A stretch of 64,000 nucleotides of DNA from Pelecanus crispus (lineage: Eukaryota; Chordata; Aves; Pelecaniformes; Pelecanidae). The position numbers and the translations under genes were made by a program. A model generated the notes under the pieces. It did no database searches. It saw only the letters and a program-made list of their open reading frames with translations, and had not been told where the DNA came from. Position 1 is the first letter of the stretch. Every line of letters begins with the position of its first letter. Positions 34,549 through 48,800 of the stretch are shown piece by piece. The stretch spans positions 27,713,150 to 27,777,149 of the forward strand of contig NC_134653.1 in NCBI RefSeq assembly GCF_030463565.1. Direction: 5' to 3'.

Positions 34549-37500
34549 CAAGGGATTAAGATGACCCTGAGGCTGCAGGCTTTCTAGCAATCGTGCGCTG
34601 CTTTCTCTTTTTTTTTTTTTTCTTACATTGAGAAAACCCGCTATATTAACAACTTTCAAAGAAAAGTACAGGCCTGGTAAAACTTGCCATTGTAGGAGAA
34701 TCTTTGCTGAGTTCATTGGAAGATTGATTTTAGAGACAATTAAAAGCATCATGGTGTATCCAAGCGTGTACCAGTAAATGTACTCGGCTTGTTTGGCTTC
34801 TATAGAAAGACCCACCCACATCTCTGCCTTCTCACAATTAAAATGTGAACAGTCTGACACCACTGCCTAGATGCCAATGGCTAGTTCTAAATGCACTGGC
34901 AGAATTTAAAGGATTCTTCATGCTAGCAAAGCAAGGGGATCAACGGACCCAGGTTATCAACAAGAAACGCCTGCACTTCTTTTTGCAGCAATACTTTACA
35001 GTGTGCAATCCTGAGCTGTTACTATGTTCAAGAAAGCCAAACTGAAAAATCATCTTGTACCACCACTACTTGCTGAGAGACAACCCGTCAGACTCTTTAT
35101 TTTGCTCCCAGGAAAGCCCATTTACTTATTAAGTATAGGAAGCGTTTCCAGCAGTGCTGTCTATTGAGAAGTCATAGCAGCACTGTTATTTTTTTGAACT
35201 TGCATTGATTACTCGAGGGCATAGCATTGCAAATTGATGTTGTAAGCTTGGTAACTTCCACTGTGAATTTCTAAACCTTAATTTTTTTTCCTAACCCACT
35301 CTAACTTAATGGAAATCTAATATACAGTCTAGACATTCCTAAGTGACAAATTACCATATTCAAACTACTGCTTTCTGACATTCATATAGCATGGTGGTTT
35401 TATATGTTGGCTCAATTAACAAGTTAATCTATTCTTTGAGAATACATCTAGTGCCATCTCTTAAGGGGAAAAGAAAATGATCATTGCAGTCTTATTGAAG
35501 GAGTTACATTTTATATATACTCATACATTTACAAGAGAAATATGTGACTCCATGCATTTTAGTGTGTAACTTAAGGAAATTAAGTCTCTGGTGTGACTTA
35601 CATCACAAGGAATCAAAGAACATTTCTAACTTATGAAGCTTTTCTGCTCATACAACATTCTTTACTAATTATTACTGAACAGTATGTGTTCAGTGCTATA
35701 TTAGATAATAGTTCATGCAATGGATGTTTGCAAATAAAACTCAGTTGCATATTATTTCTTGTGAGCAGCCCTCTGTATCTGTCAAAAACCTCAGAGAAGT
35801 AAGAAGAAGAGAATATGAATATAGACAGGTTCTTAAGCTAAATGTAGTTATACATAATAATTAAGCATTCACACAGGAAACACTATGTCTAAAATGCCTC
35901 TGGCCAGCTACATGGCCTTTCACTTGTAGTTAGAATAATATCACTCTAACTAAATATAAATGAATACCATTCCAATGTGGTTCTCATATTCTTATACCAT
36001 ATATGAACTTTGTTTATATTCCATTTATACTGGAATTCACTGTTGTTTGCAGGGTCTCTGAAAGAGAAAGGAGAGAAAAAAATAGGCTGAGAAATAAAAA
36101 TTGAGGGGGGGATATCAGTGTATAATCTGAGAGCAAACACTACTTTTTACCATATATGTTGACTTGGTTTTAGATGGGCAGTTTCCTTCAACAAGACAAT
36201 GTACTTAGAGAGACACTGCGAAGTGTTCCTCCCACTGGGATTATATAATTGAATGCTTTTGTACCAAGCTATATACACAATCATTTAACTGCGCAGATAA
36301 ATCTTAAATGCAGGCAGAAGTGTGATTTTACGTTCCCCCTTGGTAGAAGTGACTTAGTTTTTCTGATTCTGCAGTCAGTTTGTGGCCTCAGCTCCACCTC
36401 ACTATCCCATTTCATGTGCATTTCTGCAAGATGGCCACAGTACTTGATGTTAGCTTCTGGCTACTTTAGATAACACAGACTGTTATATAAGACTTTTTCC
36501 AAGCCTGAAAGCTACATATTTCTTCCATCATTTTCATACATTTTTGTCCTTAATTGGAATTTTACTTTAATGAATCTATCTCAAAACACTTTACAGATCC
36601 ATGAGTTGCACGTTTATCACCTGCTCTTGTGCTCAGTTACACTGGTACAAACCCCATGCCACTGCAATGGACTAGGACTGAATTAATCAGGATTTACACT
36701 GATGAAGCTGGAAGCATTATTTGAGTTCTTTTGCACAAGATTAACTGTCAAAAGATACTCTTTCTCTCCCCCATTATAATATGCTGCACATTAAGAAAAT
36801 GGAAAACACCTAGCAGGCTTTTTATAGGGGAATTAAAAAAAAAAAAAAGGAAGAATGTAGTTACGCGGCAAACAGATTTCATGTGAAAAGCAAGTATATA
36901 GTGGATCTGTTTTCCTGCTAAGTTGCAATATTAATGGTAACAAAGTGAGCTGGTTTTGTTTTGTTTTTTTTTTTTTTTTCTGTGGCCAGGAACACGGGAC
37001 AGAATCCAGTAAACAGACTATGAGGATTCTCATTCCCTCTGCTTTGAATCAGACTATATATTATGAAAAGGACATACGGTACAGTAGCAGAATGCCCTTA
37101 GAAGTAAGTGAGGTCAAAACCAGCAATCTAATTTAGCCTTTCAGAAATTTAAAGATAGATCCTGGTCATCCATTTTAGGGTTTGGGATGGGAGTTGGGTT
37201 TTTTTCCTTCCCTCCCCCCCCCTTTTTTTTCCCTTTTTCTTCTCTGTCCTAGGGCCCCCTCTAGCGCTACCAGAGCAGACAGTGTAGCTCCCAAATGACA
37301 CGGGATGAACTTTGGGCACATGGCTATACAGAGACGCACTCACAGCCTTGAGATTGCACTCCAGCCAGACCTGCCACCTACCTTGTTCTTATTCATACAT
37401 GACATTTTGTTAGGGATAAATGCATCCATAGGATAGAAAATATTTTTGAGATAATATACAGAAAAGCCCCTTGTCATCCATAGCTACTGTGCTGTTACAT

Positions 37501-39729
37501 CTGAGCACTGAAAGGTTGCAATCGGAGCCTGCATCAGAGCCACTGCAAGCATTCAACTCCTAAAGACACAGCAAACAGCTCATGTCCTTGGTATAGATGG
37601 CTTGTGGGTAGTATGGGCGGGGGGGAATCAACAAACATGCATGTTCCATATGTAGTCTCTAAGGCCCCAACTCTTTTTTAAGGGTCAGCTGTGGCCAAAA
37701 GAAATCCACAGGCAGCAAGATACTCACATTACGTGAACAAAGCTGCACAGAGGTCAGTGAGCTCTAAGACAGCTTTGAAGACTGTGGAACGGGTTCTGGA
37801 TTTGGCTAACAAGCGCTCACTGATGGGGTGTCATCCTTATACATGCATTAGACAAACAGCAGCAGGAACAAGGAGAGATGAGTCTTTAAATCTCTGGTGA
37901 GATTTGCCTGGAGTCTCTAAGTATTAATGTGAGCCATTCAAGTGAAGATAGGTCGTCCTCCAAAAGCCAACAAACCTCACATGTTGGTCTGTTACCCTTC
38001 ACAATGCTACCTGTTGCACTGTGCCCTGCAACAACAACAGCCGAGTCGCCCACAGGGAGGTTCTCACAAAGGCATAACTTGGGCTTGTACAGCCTCTGGC
38101 ACAGTACCCCAAGGTTACTCCCAAAATCCTGACACGTGCTTCAAAGCTTAGCATCAGTGGATCCCTAGTCATCAGCCAGAAAAAAAGGAATGATGGCAAT
38201 TATCACTCCACACCTACCCTGAAGTTCTTACCATCACCTTCGACTGTGAGAACAAAGCTTCTTCATCCTAGCTTTACATGACTAAGTAACAGATCATAAG
38301 ATTTATGCCTGCTGCTTTTAATTCTGAGCATCCCAATTCATCTACCCTGCCACCTTTTTCCTTAAAAGAATATGACAAGCACCTGCAGGAGCAGAAATGA
38401 GCTTTGTGCAGTGTGCAACACTGCACATACAAGCTACATATGCTGTACGCAAAAGCTATGTACATGATGGATTTTTCAGCTTCACTGAAGTATCAACACC
38501 ACTGCCAAAACCAGAATGTTGAATTTAACAACGGTGTGATCCCACCCTGGCTGGTAAGACTTAGTCTGTTCTCACCTGGCCCCTCTGTTTCCATTCAGTC
38601 CATTCTGTCTCATCAGCTTCAGCTGCCATGCCTTCCTCATCTTTTCCTGGTCCCTTTCTCCCTGACCATATGGTGTTTATTTTGGCTGCAAAAGACATTA
38701 ATTTCATTATTCATGAGGAAATCTCATTCTAATTAAAAAAACAACCCAAAACAAGACAGCAACTGACAACCCCTAGTCCATGATAAAATTAAGGAAGATA
38801 CTCGGTATCTTCCTTGATTCAATATTTTGGTTGTGGAGTGAAACATTATTAGCTTTTAAAGAACAGCATTTCTGAGACAGTGGGCAGAAGCCACTAATGA
38901 CAGCTGTGCCCAACAAAATTAATTCTCGGTAAAACACTAGTTCTTGCCTCAGAGAGAGAAAATTCTCAGTGGTCTTAACTACACACAGATTACATAATCC
39001 TTGTACCAAGAAATCAAATTGCATTAAACACAGCCAAATCCCTGTACTATACATCTTAACAATGGTAATCAGTGAAAGGTATCTTAACCACATCTAAAAA
39101 CAATGCCCAATAACAGCACAGGAAGTGTATTGACTATCCACAAATTACTCTCAAAATCCGATTCAAAATAATTTCTTTTCCCATTTGCTTTGGAACAAAA
39201 ATGTTTTTGCTATTTGCCTGTAAATCTTAACAGTTTGGCTTTTCAGTAGCCAAAAAGGATTTGCTTTTTAATCAATTACGGGGCGGGGGGGAAGGAAGTA
39301 AAAGCCTCCTCCCCCACCCCACTTGGTCACAGACCTTACCCTTTAAGTTTACTTTAGGCACCAGACAATGCTGTCCCTATAGCTTTACAGGGAAAAACCA
39401 AAACAATACAGAAGCAATATACTTCAGTAGCTACCATTTATTTGGCCGACACATGGGAACACTGAGATTTCAGAAGCAACGGTTACCCAACAAATCCTGA
39501 AGATAGATGTTGTGTTTACATTTGATACGCAACTCTGAAAGGGGCGAGTTCATAAGTTTGACCTTGCCTATACTCAGATTTCAAGCTATTACAACTAGGA
39601 TTGGACTGCAATCAAAGAAATTACTTAAACTAATAGCTAACTGCAGTTTTACCACAATCTTGTTTTCTTCAAAATTCCACAAAATTGTATTGCCAGGCTT
39701 CAGAAGATGCCACATTAAGTGAATACTTC

Positions 39730-40100
39730 TGTTCATAAGGATTTGAAGTTCTTGCTCCAAGTGCCTTTAGGGATGGTGATTCAGACAAACATTATATGTA
39801 AATGCATCCAGTGATCTTGGCATCTTCACTCCAGAATATGGTTCCTTGAACTGAAGAACTACATAAACTGTACTTACAGAGAGATGATTTCCCACATATA
39901 GAAGAATGGCTCCTTTAGCGTAAATCAGCAGTAATACCATTGTGGAAGATGGCCCACAGCTGAGCAACACACTTTTTAGTCATTAGCAGAAGGGCAGGAT
40001 TTGAAGGAGGTAGCCTGTGTAGTTCAGTCTCAGTAACTTCTTGAGCTTGAGAAAAAGTCCTTGAGTTACCCGAAAGCACAATGTGAATAAAAGATCACAG

Positions 40101-40132
<32 letters not shown>
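39730..40132 (+). other. Possible retrocopy 3' end with AATAAA and poly(A) tail
   Basis: AATAAA at 40086-40091 is followed after 14 bases by 27 consecutive A (40106-40132), the layout of a reverse-transcribed, polyadenylated mRNA end. The upstream 300-400 bp has no recognised coding frame, as expected of a 3' UTR; the left limit is arbitrary. No target-site duplication was found by eye. A chance poly(A) run is the alternative. Confidence 0.35.
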
Positions 40133-40135
<3 letters not shown>

Positions 40136-40794
40136 AAACCAGGTAAGAGATTTGAATATAGGATAAAACAAGTTGCACAGCTGTGTAGTTTAAGATTAAA
40201 ATTAGTTTAGAGCAGATCAGCAAAGTTCAGCTCTCTTTACTGATAGGAACAGTTTCACTTACTGTTCTAGCTTTCCTTAATCAGCAAAAAATTAAATCCT
40301 TCTCAAAAAGCAGGACTAGAAGTCAAAAGAAAGCTCCAGATCAGGCATTTTAGCAAGCTGTGGAGAAAGAAAAAAAAGCAAAATGCCTAATGCCAAGGAA
40401 TCCTTAAGAATAATAAAGAAAAACAACCATTTTCAGTGACCAAATTCAATTAAGAAAATAAAATGCTCTGTCTTCATACATCAAACCCATGCTAGAAGCG
40501 CGGGCCTAAGAATTTAAACGTGATCTTAAAGTTAGTCATACATTTAAGAAGATACATTAGCCAAAAAGCCTATGTAGTCTACTCTATTTGGGTGAAAGAG
40601 CCCTATTTAGAACTACATCCTCTGAGTTGTGTTCCATTTCTCATAAGAAGCTGATTTCTTTTTTCCTGTGCTATCTTCTAAAAGAATAAAGATCATGCCT
40701 GATTATCTAAAGCTACCTTAGCCTATTACTAGTCAATGACTATATAGTATGCTATACACTGTATTTATAACTTACACCAAATTAAAGAGCAAAC

Positions 40795-40855
40795 ATTGAA
40801 AATATATTACTATTGAAAATATATTACTATTGAAAATATATTACTATTGAAAATA
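40795..40855. repeat. 17-bp minisatellite, 3.6 identical copies
   Basis: The unit ATTGAAAATATATTACT is repeated three times exactly and then for ten more bases. Perfect identity suggests recent expansion. Confidence 0.92.
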
Positions 40856-41492
40856 CCCATTTGCTTTTACTGTTCAGTTACCTGATCTTTTCCACATCAG
40901 TTGCATCCAGCTCAGCTATCACTAGTAGTAAGCACACAGGTTACATGAACAGCTGCTAATACGCCCAAGATGGACATGCTCACTTGCTTACAAATTACAT
41001 TTTGTTCAAAACAAATAACCCAGAATATGAGAACAAACTTGCAATACAAAGTTTGATGCCGCTTCTTTTTATCCAAGGTCCATTCACCATTCTTACAGTG
41101 AATGAGAGCAATCACTAATAGTGGATTAAATGCTAATTTGTACAGCCAAATATTCTATGTGATCCTGTTCACCATGTGTTGTCTTCCCTCTTACGATGTT
41201 CATCAGCATTCAAAGATACTCAGGTGATAAAGAATTCAGATCATGTCTCAGTGGGAAAGTGAACCTGTTGCAGGCAATCTTGGCAACACTGGCTGACCCG
41301 GGTTCTGGGTCACACAAGACCAAACCCATCTGAAGAGCTCTGGCAGTCTTCAGGAAAGGAAGAGGCTTTCCCCCACCCCCTTCCTCCACTACCTTCTTAC
41401 CCAAGAAATAAAAGGAAGGGCGGAGTAGTACTTTTTCCAGAACCACGGCACCTTGCCCTCTCAGACAAACAGAGACAACAATACGTTTCAAC

Positions 41493-41498
41493 TTTATT
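41493..41498 (-). terminator. Likely poly(A) signal of the unidentified gene
   Basis: Minus strand AATAAA, followed by GT-rich sequence (TATTGTTGTCTCTGTTTGTC). It lies about 1.24 kb beyond the stop codon, a plausible 3' UTR length. Confidence 0.45.
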
Positions 41499-41602
41499 AG
41501 AAAAAACCAGAAGTTTATACAAAGCTCTGCACTTTACAGAAAACCACCTCCCCCAAACACAAAAGAAATCTGACATGGCAAGCTGTATGCATTTTCTTTT
41601 TT

Positions 41603-41672
41603 CATATACATACATATATATATGTACATACACATATATATACGTGTGTGGGTGCACGCGTGTGTATATATA
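41603..41672. repeat. Alternating purine-pyrimidine tract (TA/TG/CG)
   Basis: An ATAC/TATA/GTGT block that includes GTGCACGCGTGTGT. It falls in the likely 3' UTR of the gene on the minus strand. Such tracts can adopt Z-DNA. Confidence 0.8.
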
Positions 41673-42732
41673 GTGTGACAAGGGTTTTTTTTGCATGGTT
41701 TGCATTCATTATTTTACAAAGTTAACATTTAGTAGAAAAAAAAAAGGATCTTTGTTACCATTATTTTCTCATATAAATAACTGTGAGCAGTCCCTCTGCA
41801 GATAGATAAAAAACACCTTTTCGTGTCATTCTGTAAAAAACAGACATTACTGAAATGGTATTGAAATCTTTCAAGTTTTTTCAATACCACCATAAAAATA
41901 TCATCTAGCCCCCAATTCAAAATGCTTGTCCAAGGCATTAGAAGAGAAAGGACTGTAAGACAATTCCGGAAAGATCAGTTCTGTAAGCCAACATTCAGGT
42001 AGATCTTTTTTGCTGGACCTCATACATTGGTGTGAAATGAGCACAAACAAGAGGCCAACCTCTCTGTCTGCCTGGAAAAGCTGGTTCTTTGCCTATTGTC
42101 ACTGAGTCAAATTCCAGCAAAGCACCCAGCAGTGCTGAGGAGCTGACAGACTCTCAGCTCACCCTTCCTGCCCCACAACAAAGCCACAGAATTTCCTGAT
42201 GAAATTAAAACCGCTCAGCAAATTTCTCCTACACCATTTACCTGAAAAAGAGCTGTTGGACTAAATCATGGCGTGGCATGGCTAGACAGACATTAGGTTG
42301 TTGACTTATTGGGAGAAAAACTTAACTAGTGGGGAAAATGCAAAAAGACAACTCAAAGGAAGAAAATGTTATAGAAAAGAGCTACTGGAGTGACTCCCAA
42401 GGCTCTGGTTTGAAGAAGCAGGAACAGTAGAGATGTGAATTGCAGCTCAAAAAATCCTTGCATTTACTGCAGTTAAAGGTGACAGCGTGGTCCAAATTAA
42501 ATAACTGCCTGGTAAACAACTATTCTTTCCGTCAAGCACCATGATGGGGAGAATGGCAAAGATTTTGAAGGCAATACAAGTGGTAGTTGTGATAACAAAG
42601 GTAATGAAAGTGAAGAACACAATGATGCAGATTAAATGGAGAGTAATGCCAACGAAGATGTTTCAACTGCCAGAGATTCTGGCAACAAGAAGAATGGTTA
42701 TATGGTTGGTGTTGATGATGACCAGAATTCAT

Positions 42733-42876
42733 TCATATGTCCATGTAGTCATCATCTTCATCAGTATCACTTTCCAGTGAGGACTCCTGGCTTGAGGTCT
42801 CTAAGATTTCCAAAGCTGGCTGACAAAGGCTCTCCTTCTTTACATTCGCTGCAGACTGAGCAGACAAAATAGCAGA
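42733..42876 (-). CDS. Unidentified gene, terminal exon
   Basis: The acceptor is TTTTTGGGATCAG|TCT and the stop is TGA at 42733-42735. It encodes 47 residues: [47 protein letters not shown]. The acidic, Ser-rich end contains casein-kinase-2-type sites. The first part continues a helix begun in the preceding exon. Confidence 0.85.
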   Translation of the reverse strand, partial: SAILSAQSAANVKKESLCQPALEILETSSQESSLESDTDEDDDYMDI

Positions 42877-45800
42877 CTGATCCCAAAAAGAGAGAGAGAG
42901 AATATATTGCTAAATAGTCAGGATAAACCCATGATCACAGGGATAAAAGCCAACTGGTTGCTATTCCTTCACATTCAATGGCTCTCTTACTTCTATAAAA
43001 GTTAATGGCAACCTAATGTGAAACATCATAACATTTACCAGTAGGCTTCCCCACAGTTAATATTCTGCTAGCTTCCACTAACCTAAGAATTGCAATGGCT
43101 GCACTAACTCCCTCACCCATTTCTGTAATTCTTTCTAATTCCTCAGAAAAGGGGTAAAGACTAGAATAGCTATGATTTCACCCATGGCCAGTATTTCACC
43201 AGTCCTTTAAAACTAGCTCCTGCTGATAACAGCTAGCATTTTCTTCCACTACTTATTCTATCTCTGGTTATGAACTGGGGACAGAAACTGTCGCTCCTTT
43301 CATACAAGTATTTTATTGAGGGGAGAATTCAGATAAAAACAATAATCTAAAAAATTACTGTTTCCCTTTTATTACCTTTAATTTTTGCTTGGTCTCTTCT
43401 GAAATGCTGCCCTTTGGAGAAAGGAGGGTGGGAGTGGGTGGAGTGACAGTGATCTCAGGTGGAAATTTGGTGACAGATGAAGGTATGAAAAGCTTTGGCA
43501 TGTTGGGCAGAACGCGAGTTTTTACTCGGGTGCCATCTGTCTTGTTCTGCTGACTTCCCAAAGTCTGTGAACTGGAGCTGAGTTCAGGCTTGGAACTGGA
43601 GGCTAGACAGAAAATAATAAGAAAAAACATGTTAGGAAGCTATGTAGAATTTCAGATGTCAAAGAAGAGGGAACAGTGCGTTGTTAGACATACAGCTGGC
43701 TCAAAAGGCCTTTGTTCAAGCCTTGCTTTAATTAAGGCTCAGAAACAGAAGAAGAAAGTGCCTCAAGATTCTATAATGACAACTGGAAACCAGTAACAAT
43801 TTAAAAAAACCTCGCACTGGACAGCAGAAACTCAGTCTGACCAAGCATGACAAGTGGTAGGGCAGCACTGACCCATTTACATCTAGTTAAAAGGCTACTA
43901 CAAACACTATTTTCCCACTTGTTGTTTCAGATGCAATCATCTTATCTTTGCATCCTCTGCCTCTCCATTCTGTAATGCAACAAATAAAGCTACTTAGCTT
44001 CACTTATGAGTCTTAATTTCCTCCACCATAACATTGCCTCTTTAATTACTGAGATAGCAACTTCTCAACAATTTAAGAAAAATATATGGTAACACCCGTC
44101 AAAATTTCCTCATTACTCTCTTCAAATCCTGCCATAAAAACCTCCTAGTCTGCCACACTAGTTTCCACATACTTCCCAAGCGTCTCAGCTTGTGGTCCTT
44201 ACGATGCAAACTTGCTCAGACAGGGCTCATCTCATGAAGTGAAGAGGGATCTGGGATAAAGCCCTTCCTTAGGCATTATCACATTACAAAATTATATATA
44301 TACAACAATAACCAGTAGAAGACAATGCTTTCACATTAAAAACTAAGAATTTGTTAAAAGAGATTTCTTGGTTTATTATTAATAATGCTGCCTCATATGG
44401 AGTCAAAACTATTTTTTTTTAGTAAGTTATATGAATGAAAACACCAGTCTATCTCAGACGGATAACAATGACAGGTGTTCATATCCAGTTTTACAGATTC
44501 AGTCTTGTCAAATCCATCTCTTACAGATTTCTGGAACTGACATGGCCACTTAAATACAGCAAAATAAAATGCCAGCTTCCTGATGCTATCCTGAAAACAA
44601 CCAGCAGCAGAACTAGCTACTAAGGGATGTAAAATTGAATTGTATGTTCTCAACTGTACACAAGAATGTAAGAACTGCCACAACAGATGAGGCATGGCTT
44701 TCCATCAAGGTCAGTGACCCATCTCCATGGGCAGCCAATCATTTCAGAGTAGAGTACCAGAAATGTTGCAGTAATCAGATACAGGATAATCTGCCTCTCA
44801 CAAATAAGGAAAAACAAGATATCCCAACCATGAATTATGCCTGCCTGAAATACCAAGTTTTAAATTTTTTCAATTAAAACACCAACTCCTACTTCTCTTG
44901 GGAAGGAGGCAGAGGAGGGATAGAAAGCATTAAATGCTGTAATGCTGTTTTTTGTTTACTCAGACCGAGTGAGTCAGGTTTTGTGAAAAATGACTTCCTT
45001 TTGCTAAATACTCCAATAGTGTAATCCAAAGAATTGTCATATTGCCCCATATAAGATTTCAATTAAAAGAAAAATTCTACTTTAAAGGATGCACAAACTA
45101 CATAGTATGATAGCCTGGTACTGGGAGGTTTTTTATTTGGCTTTGCTGTCATGATATTTAGCATATGAGTCATGCACCAAAAAGAATAACCATTAAGGGA
45201 CGACAAGGCACTTTCCCAGGAAGCTGGGACATTGCCAGGAATGCCTCTAAACTTTGGAATACTTGACTGGAAGGCAGGCAGAGAAACTGAGGAATACACA
45301 TCACAACTATCCAATCAATCAATCCCTACAGACTGATCTGCAGCTAACTACCCATTTTCAGAATTCTCTGAAGCACAGAAAGCTCCTACCTTGGGTACAA
45401 ACATGTCCCGAATTTGTGCTCGTCACCGATTCCACTTGCCAGCAAACAGGCTCTGGCGATGGTGCAACAGTAGCCATTTTCATCTGCTGACAAAGCCGCG
45501 ACTCCTGTTGCTGAAATCCAAGCCCCTCCAAAGGCACTTCAAGCTCTTCTTCCTCTTTATTAATGAAATATAATTCACAGATTAAGAGACATCCTGATCT
45601 CTCTCCTAAGCCTCATCCTTTTGCTGTCTGACAAACTGGTAGGAATTTTTTTTTTAACCCTTGCTCTATTTCTAAACCATAACATTTGGCAAGCTAAGAT
45701 GGCAATACCAACTTTTTCACACTTGGTGCCATCAATTCGAACTCTAAACAGAAAAAAAGTAAATGTCATTTAAAAAGCGAAAGAAAAAAATCTTGTGTAT

Positions 45801-48800
45801 GACATTTTGTTATCTCTGCACATCTGCAACAGAAACACATACAACTAACTGACCATTCTTCTTTGGAGATGTGAGGACTGAAGCACCTGCCACACATGCA
45901 GAGCAAAATCCATCACCCTTAATGATGAGCCAGCTGTGATTGATGGGTCCCTCTGATCTGCAACCACAGGTACATGCTACTCTGAAGTGCAGCCTGCTGG
46001 TAAGTAAGATTAATTACTGCGAACATCCAGTCATGGGGCCAAATCTCTTTTTCATGAAACCAATATCAAGTTATATTAAATGCCCACTTTTCACCGATAC
46101 GTCCACTGTACCTCTGTAAATACCTCAGTCTGAAATTCCCACCTTCTGCTATTCCAGAACTTGGGATATTTATAACACAGAATCTGTGTGTGTGTGTGTG
46201 TGTGTGTGTATAATCTCTTTATTATGTACCAGCTGTATCTGCTTTTAAATTAATGCAGTGCTAAAGCAGTTTTCTTATACACTGAGCTGCATATTGTACA
46301 TAACGAGCAATTTTCACTGAACTACTGAGAGCTACTGATGCCCTTTCTGGGAAGGGCAGACTGAAACAGCACCTAGCCTTTCAAGGCTATGGACACACAC
46401 CAAGCTCTTATTCTCTGATAAAAATGAAGATATCCTTCAAAAACAAAGGGCTGTCTAGTCTAATTTGAATCACCTTATGCTTACACAGGCTAAGGTGTGC
46501 ACAGGCACCTACCACAGACCAGCAAACGCAATGAATACTCACAGTCCAACTTGCTCTAGAATTCTTTGTATGTCCATGTTCTAAATTAATTTAGGATTTT
46601 GACAGTATGATGTCTTTAAAAAGAATATATATTTCAACCTTTCCTCATTGGAAAAACACTCCCACCCCCTCAAGTGTTGAAAACACTTCTCCGTCTTCAT
46701 CAATGTAGATAAGAACTTGGAATTTACCATGGTAATACTCTCCTGTATGAGAGATCCCCTTGCAGAAAAATGTTTAAGACAACATTAAAGCTTAACACCT
46801 TGGTAAAGGTCAGATCAATGCAATTTGAAAGATGCAACTTTTTTAATGAATTAAATTTTCTAGGGTTCTTGAGTAATTTGTACAAAAAAAAAAAAAAGCT
46901 TACCAAAGCAGGCTGTAAGTTCTTTCATCCACTGATTTTCATTGGTAAAGGAAAGAACCCATCATCTAAACTTGTAGCTGATAACCAATATAAGCCTTAG
47001 GATAAATGAGTTTGCTTGTAGAGAACTCTCCAATAGTTCCCGAAAAGGAAAGGTCATACACTACAGCACAAATCACAGGCAGCTTCTGTTCTGTGATGTT
47101 CCACTATCAAGCATTAAATGGAAAGGTCTAATGCAGAAGTATGTAGTTCTCATTCTCAGCACTCTGTTGCAGATTTCTTTATGGATACTTTAAAATACAG
47201 CATTGGAAGTAGGAAAATAATACTTGCATCTATACATATATTGCATTATTAGACCAAATCAGATTAAAAACAACACAGAAGGAAGTAACTACAGGAATCT
47301 TGACTAGGAAAATCATAATTCATTGTTTCCCTGTTTAAGAAGCAGAGGATAGCTGAAGGATCATTTTGTGTATTTGCCTGCCCTTTATACCAGACCACAT
47401 ATGATTTAACGACATGCTGACAAAGTACAAGAGACTGTACAAAGAAGGATCAGCCCTAATGTGGCCTGAAGCCAATATATGCATATCCCATTACACTGCT
47501 AGCGTCTGATGATAAGCTGTAGTCTAAACCCAGAAGACTCCCACACTGAAATGGCTACAAGACACTTGATCAAAAGATAGAAAGGAACATTACATCAACA
47601 TTTGAAGAAAAGCAAGATGAAAATGACGATTTCAGAAGATTACCCTACAAGACAGCTAAGAAGTCAACACCTTTTCAACTTACCTCCAACACTCCAAACT
47701 CACAGTCTTAAGTATCTAGGGTAAGTACTAACAGAATCTTTCTTATCCACTTAGAATACAAACCCAGTAATTAATTTAGCAGATGCAATACTATATGCAA
47801 ATAAACCACAAGTCCTACAGCCTCAACTATACTGCTAACTGAGAACAGTTTTGTATGTACACAACTGCTAAATTACATTAGGGACTTATTAGTTCACCAT
47901 TCAGAATAAGAGCTCTGATTTGCATTACTGTTTAATGACAAAACTCTACCTCTTATGCTGATTATAATCTTTGTTTAATTATAAGATATATCATTGCTTA
48001 AGCTGATTTGCTGTGCTTTATTTTAACTAAATTATGCCCCACTGACAAAAGCACTTTTGAGCAGCCTATTTCTAGGAAGATGCTACAAGACTGCTATCAG
48101 TCTATGTTCTTTTTTGAGCAATCAGCATACTCATAAGCATCTCCATCTTCCATATCATATTTGGTTTCGTTAGTTTTGAAGATCCAGTTTTGTAGTGTAG
48201 CAAAAGATTCAATTTTAGTAAAATTATGTGTCAGCCTTTTTCAGGTAGAAGGAATGGAAATGAAAGGGCAGGAGTCTGTCACACTAAGCGTGTATTTCTA
48301 TCACTGCACTTCTGGAAACAACACTTGTTAATATTCTATTAGGCTGCGTCTTTCAGTACATGAGAAATCAAGAACCACTGTCTGGTAATCAATCCCTTGT
48401 TGTCAGAGGTGTTGAATACACAGTGACTGAATTCTATCACCTGACTGGGTCATACACTTTATTCTTTTAGGACTGTGCAATTTTATTTTTTTTTTTAAAT
48501 AGTCACTTGAGTGGCATTATTTCTAAGTTAAAGTTAATGAACAAAGTATTTTTTAAAATTCTTGAAAATCACAAGAATTGGTTGTTTCAGGTGTATATAT
48601 CATAATTTATACTATTTACACTTTAATATAGTACACAGATATTTATTATATTTTTTTCATTACAGATGAAAAGGGCAAAAGAGAGAAGGATAAGCAAGAA
48701 GAAACACACAGCTGGATCTCCTATTATTTGTCTAAAACAGAATTCTGAAGAGAATATCTTGGTATTTGTCTTGTGGAAGATGCTGTTATAGCCCTGAACA

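Larger units (their letters stand above)
34565..41492. other. Gene-free interval between the decayed T-box gene and the third gene
   Basis: AT-rich sequence with no supported exon on either strand. It contains homopolymer runs near 36838, 36965 and 37215, a poly(A)-tailed segment ending at 40132 and a minisatellite at 40795. Confidence 0.5.

Noticed and set aside
34393-34863. A 156-codon minus-strand open frame
   Set aside because: Only its 3' third (the CpG-rich part with an ATG and donor) looks exon-like; the upstream part crosses an A/T homopolymer and has no coding character.
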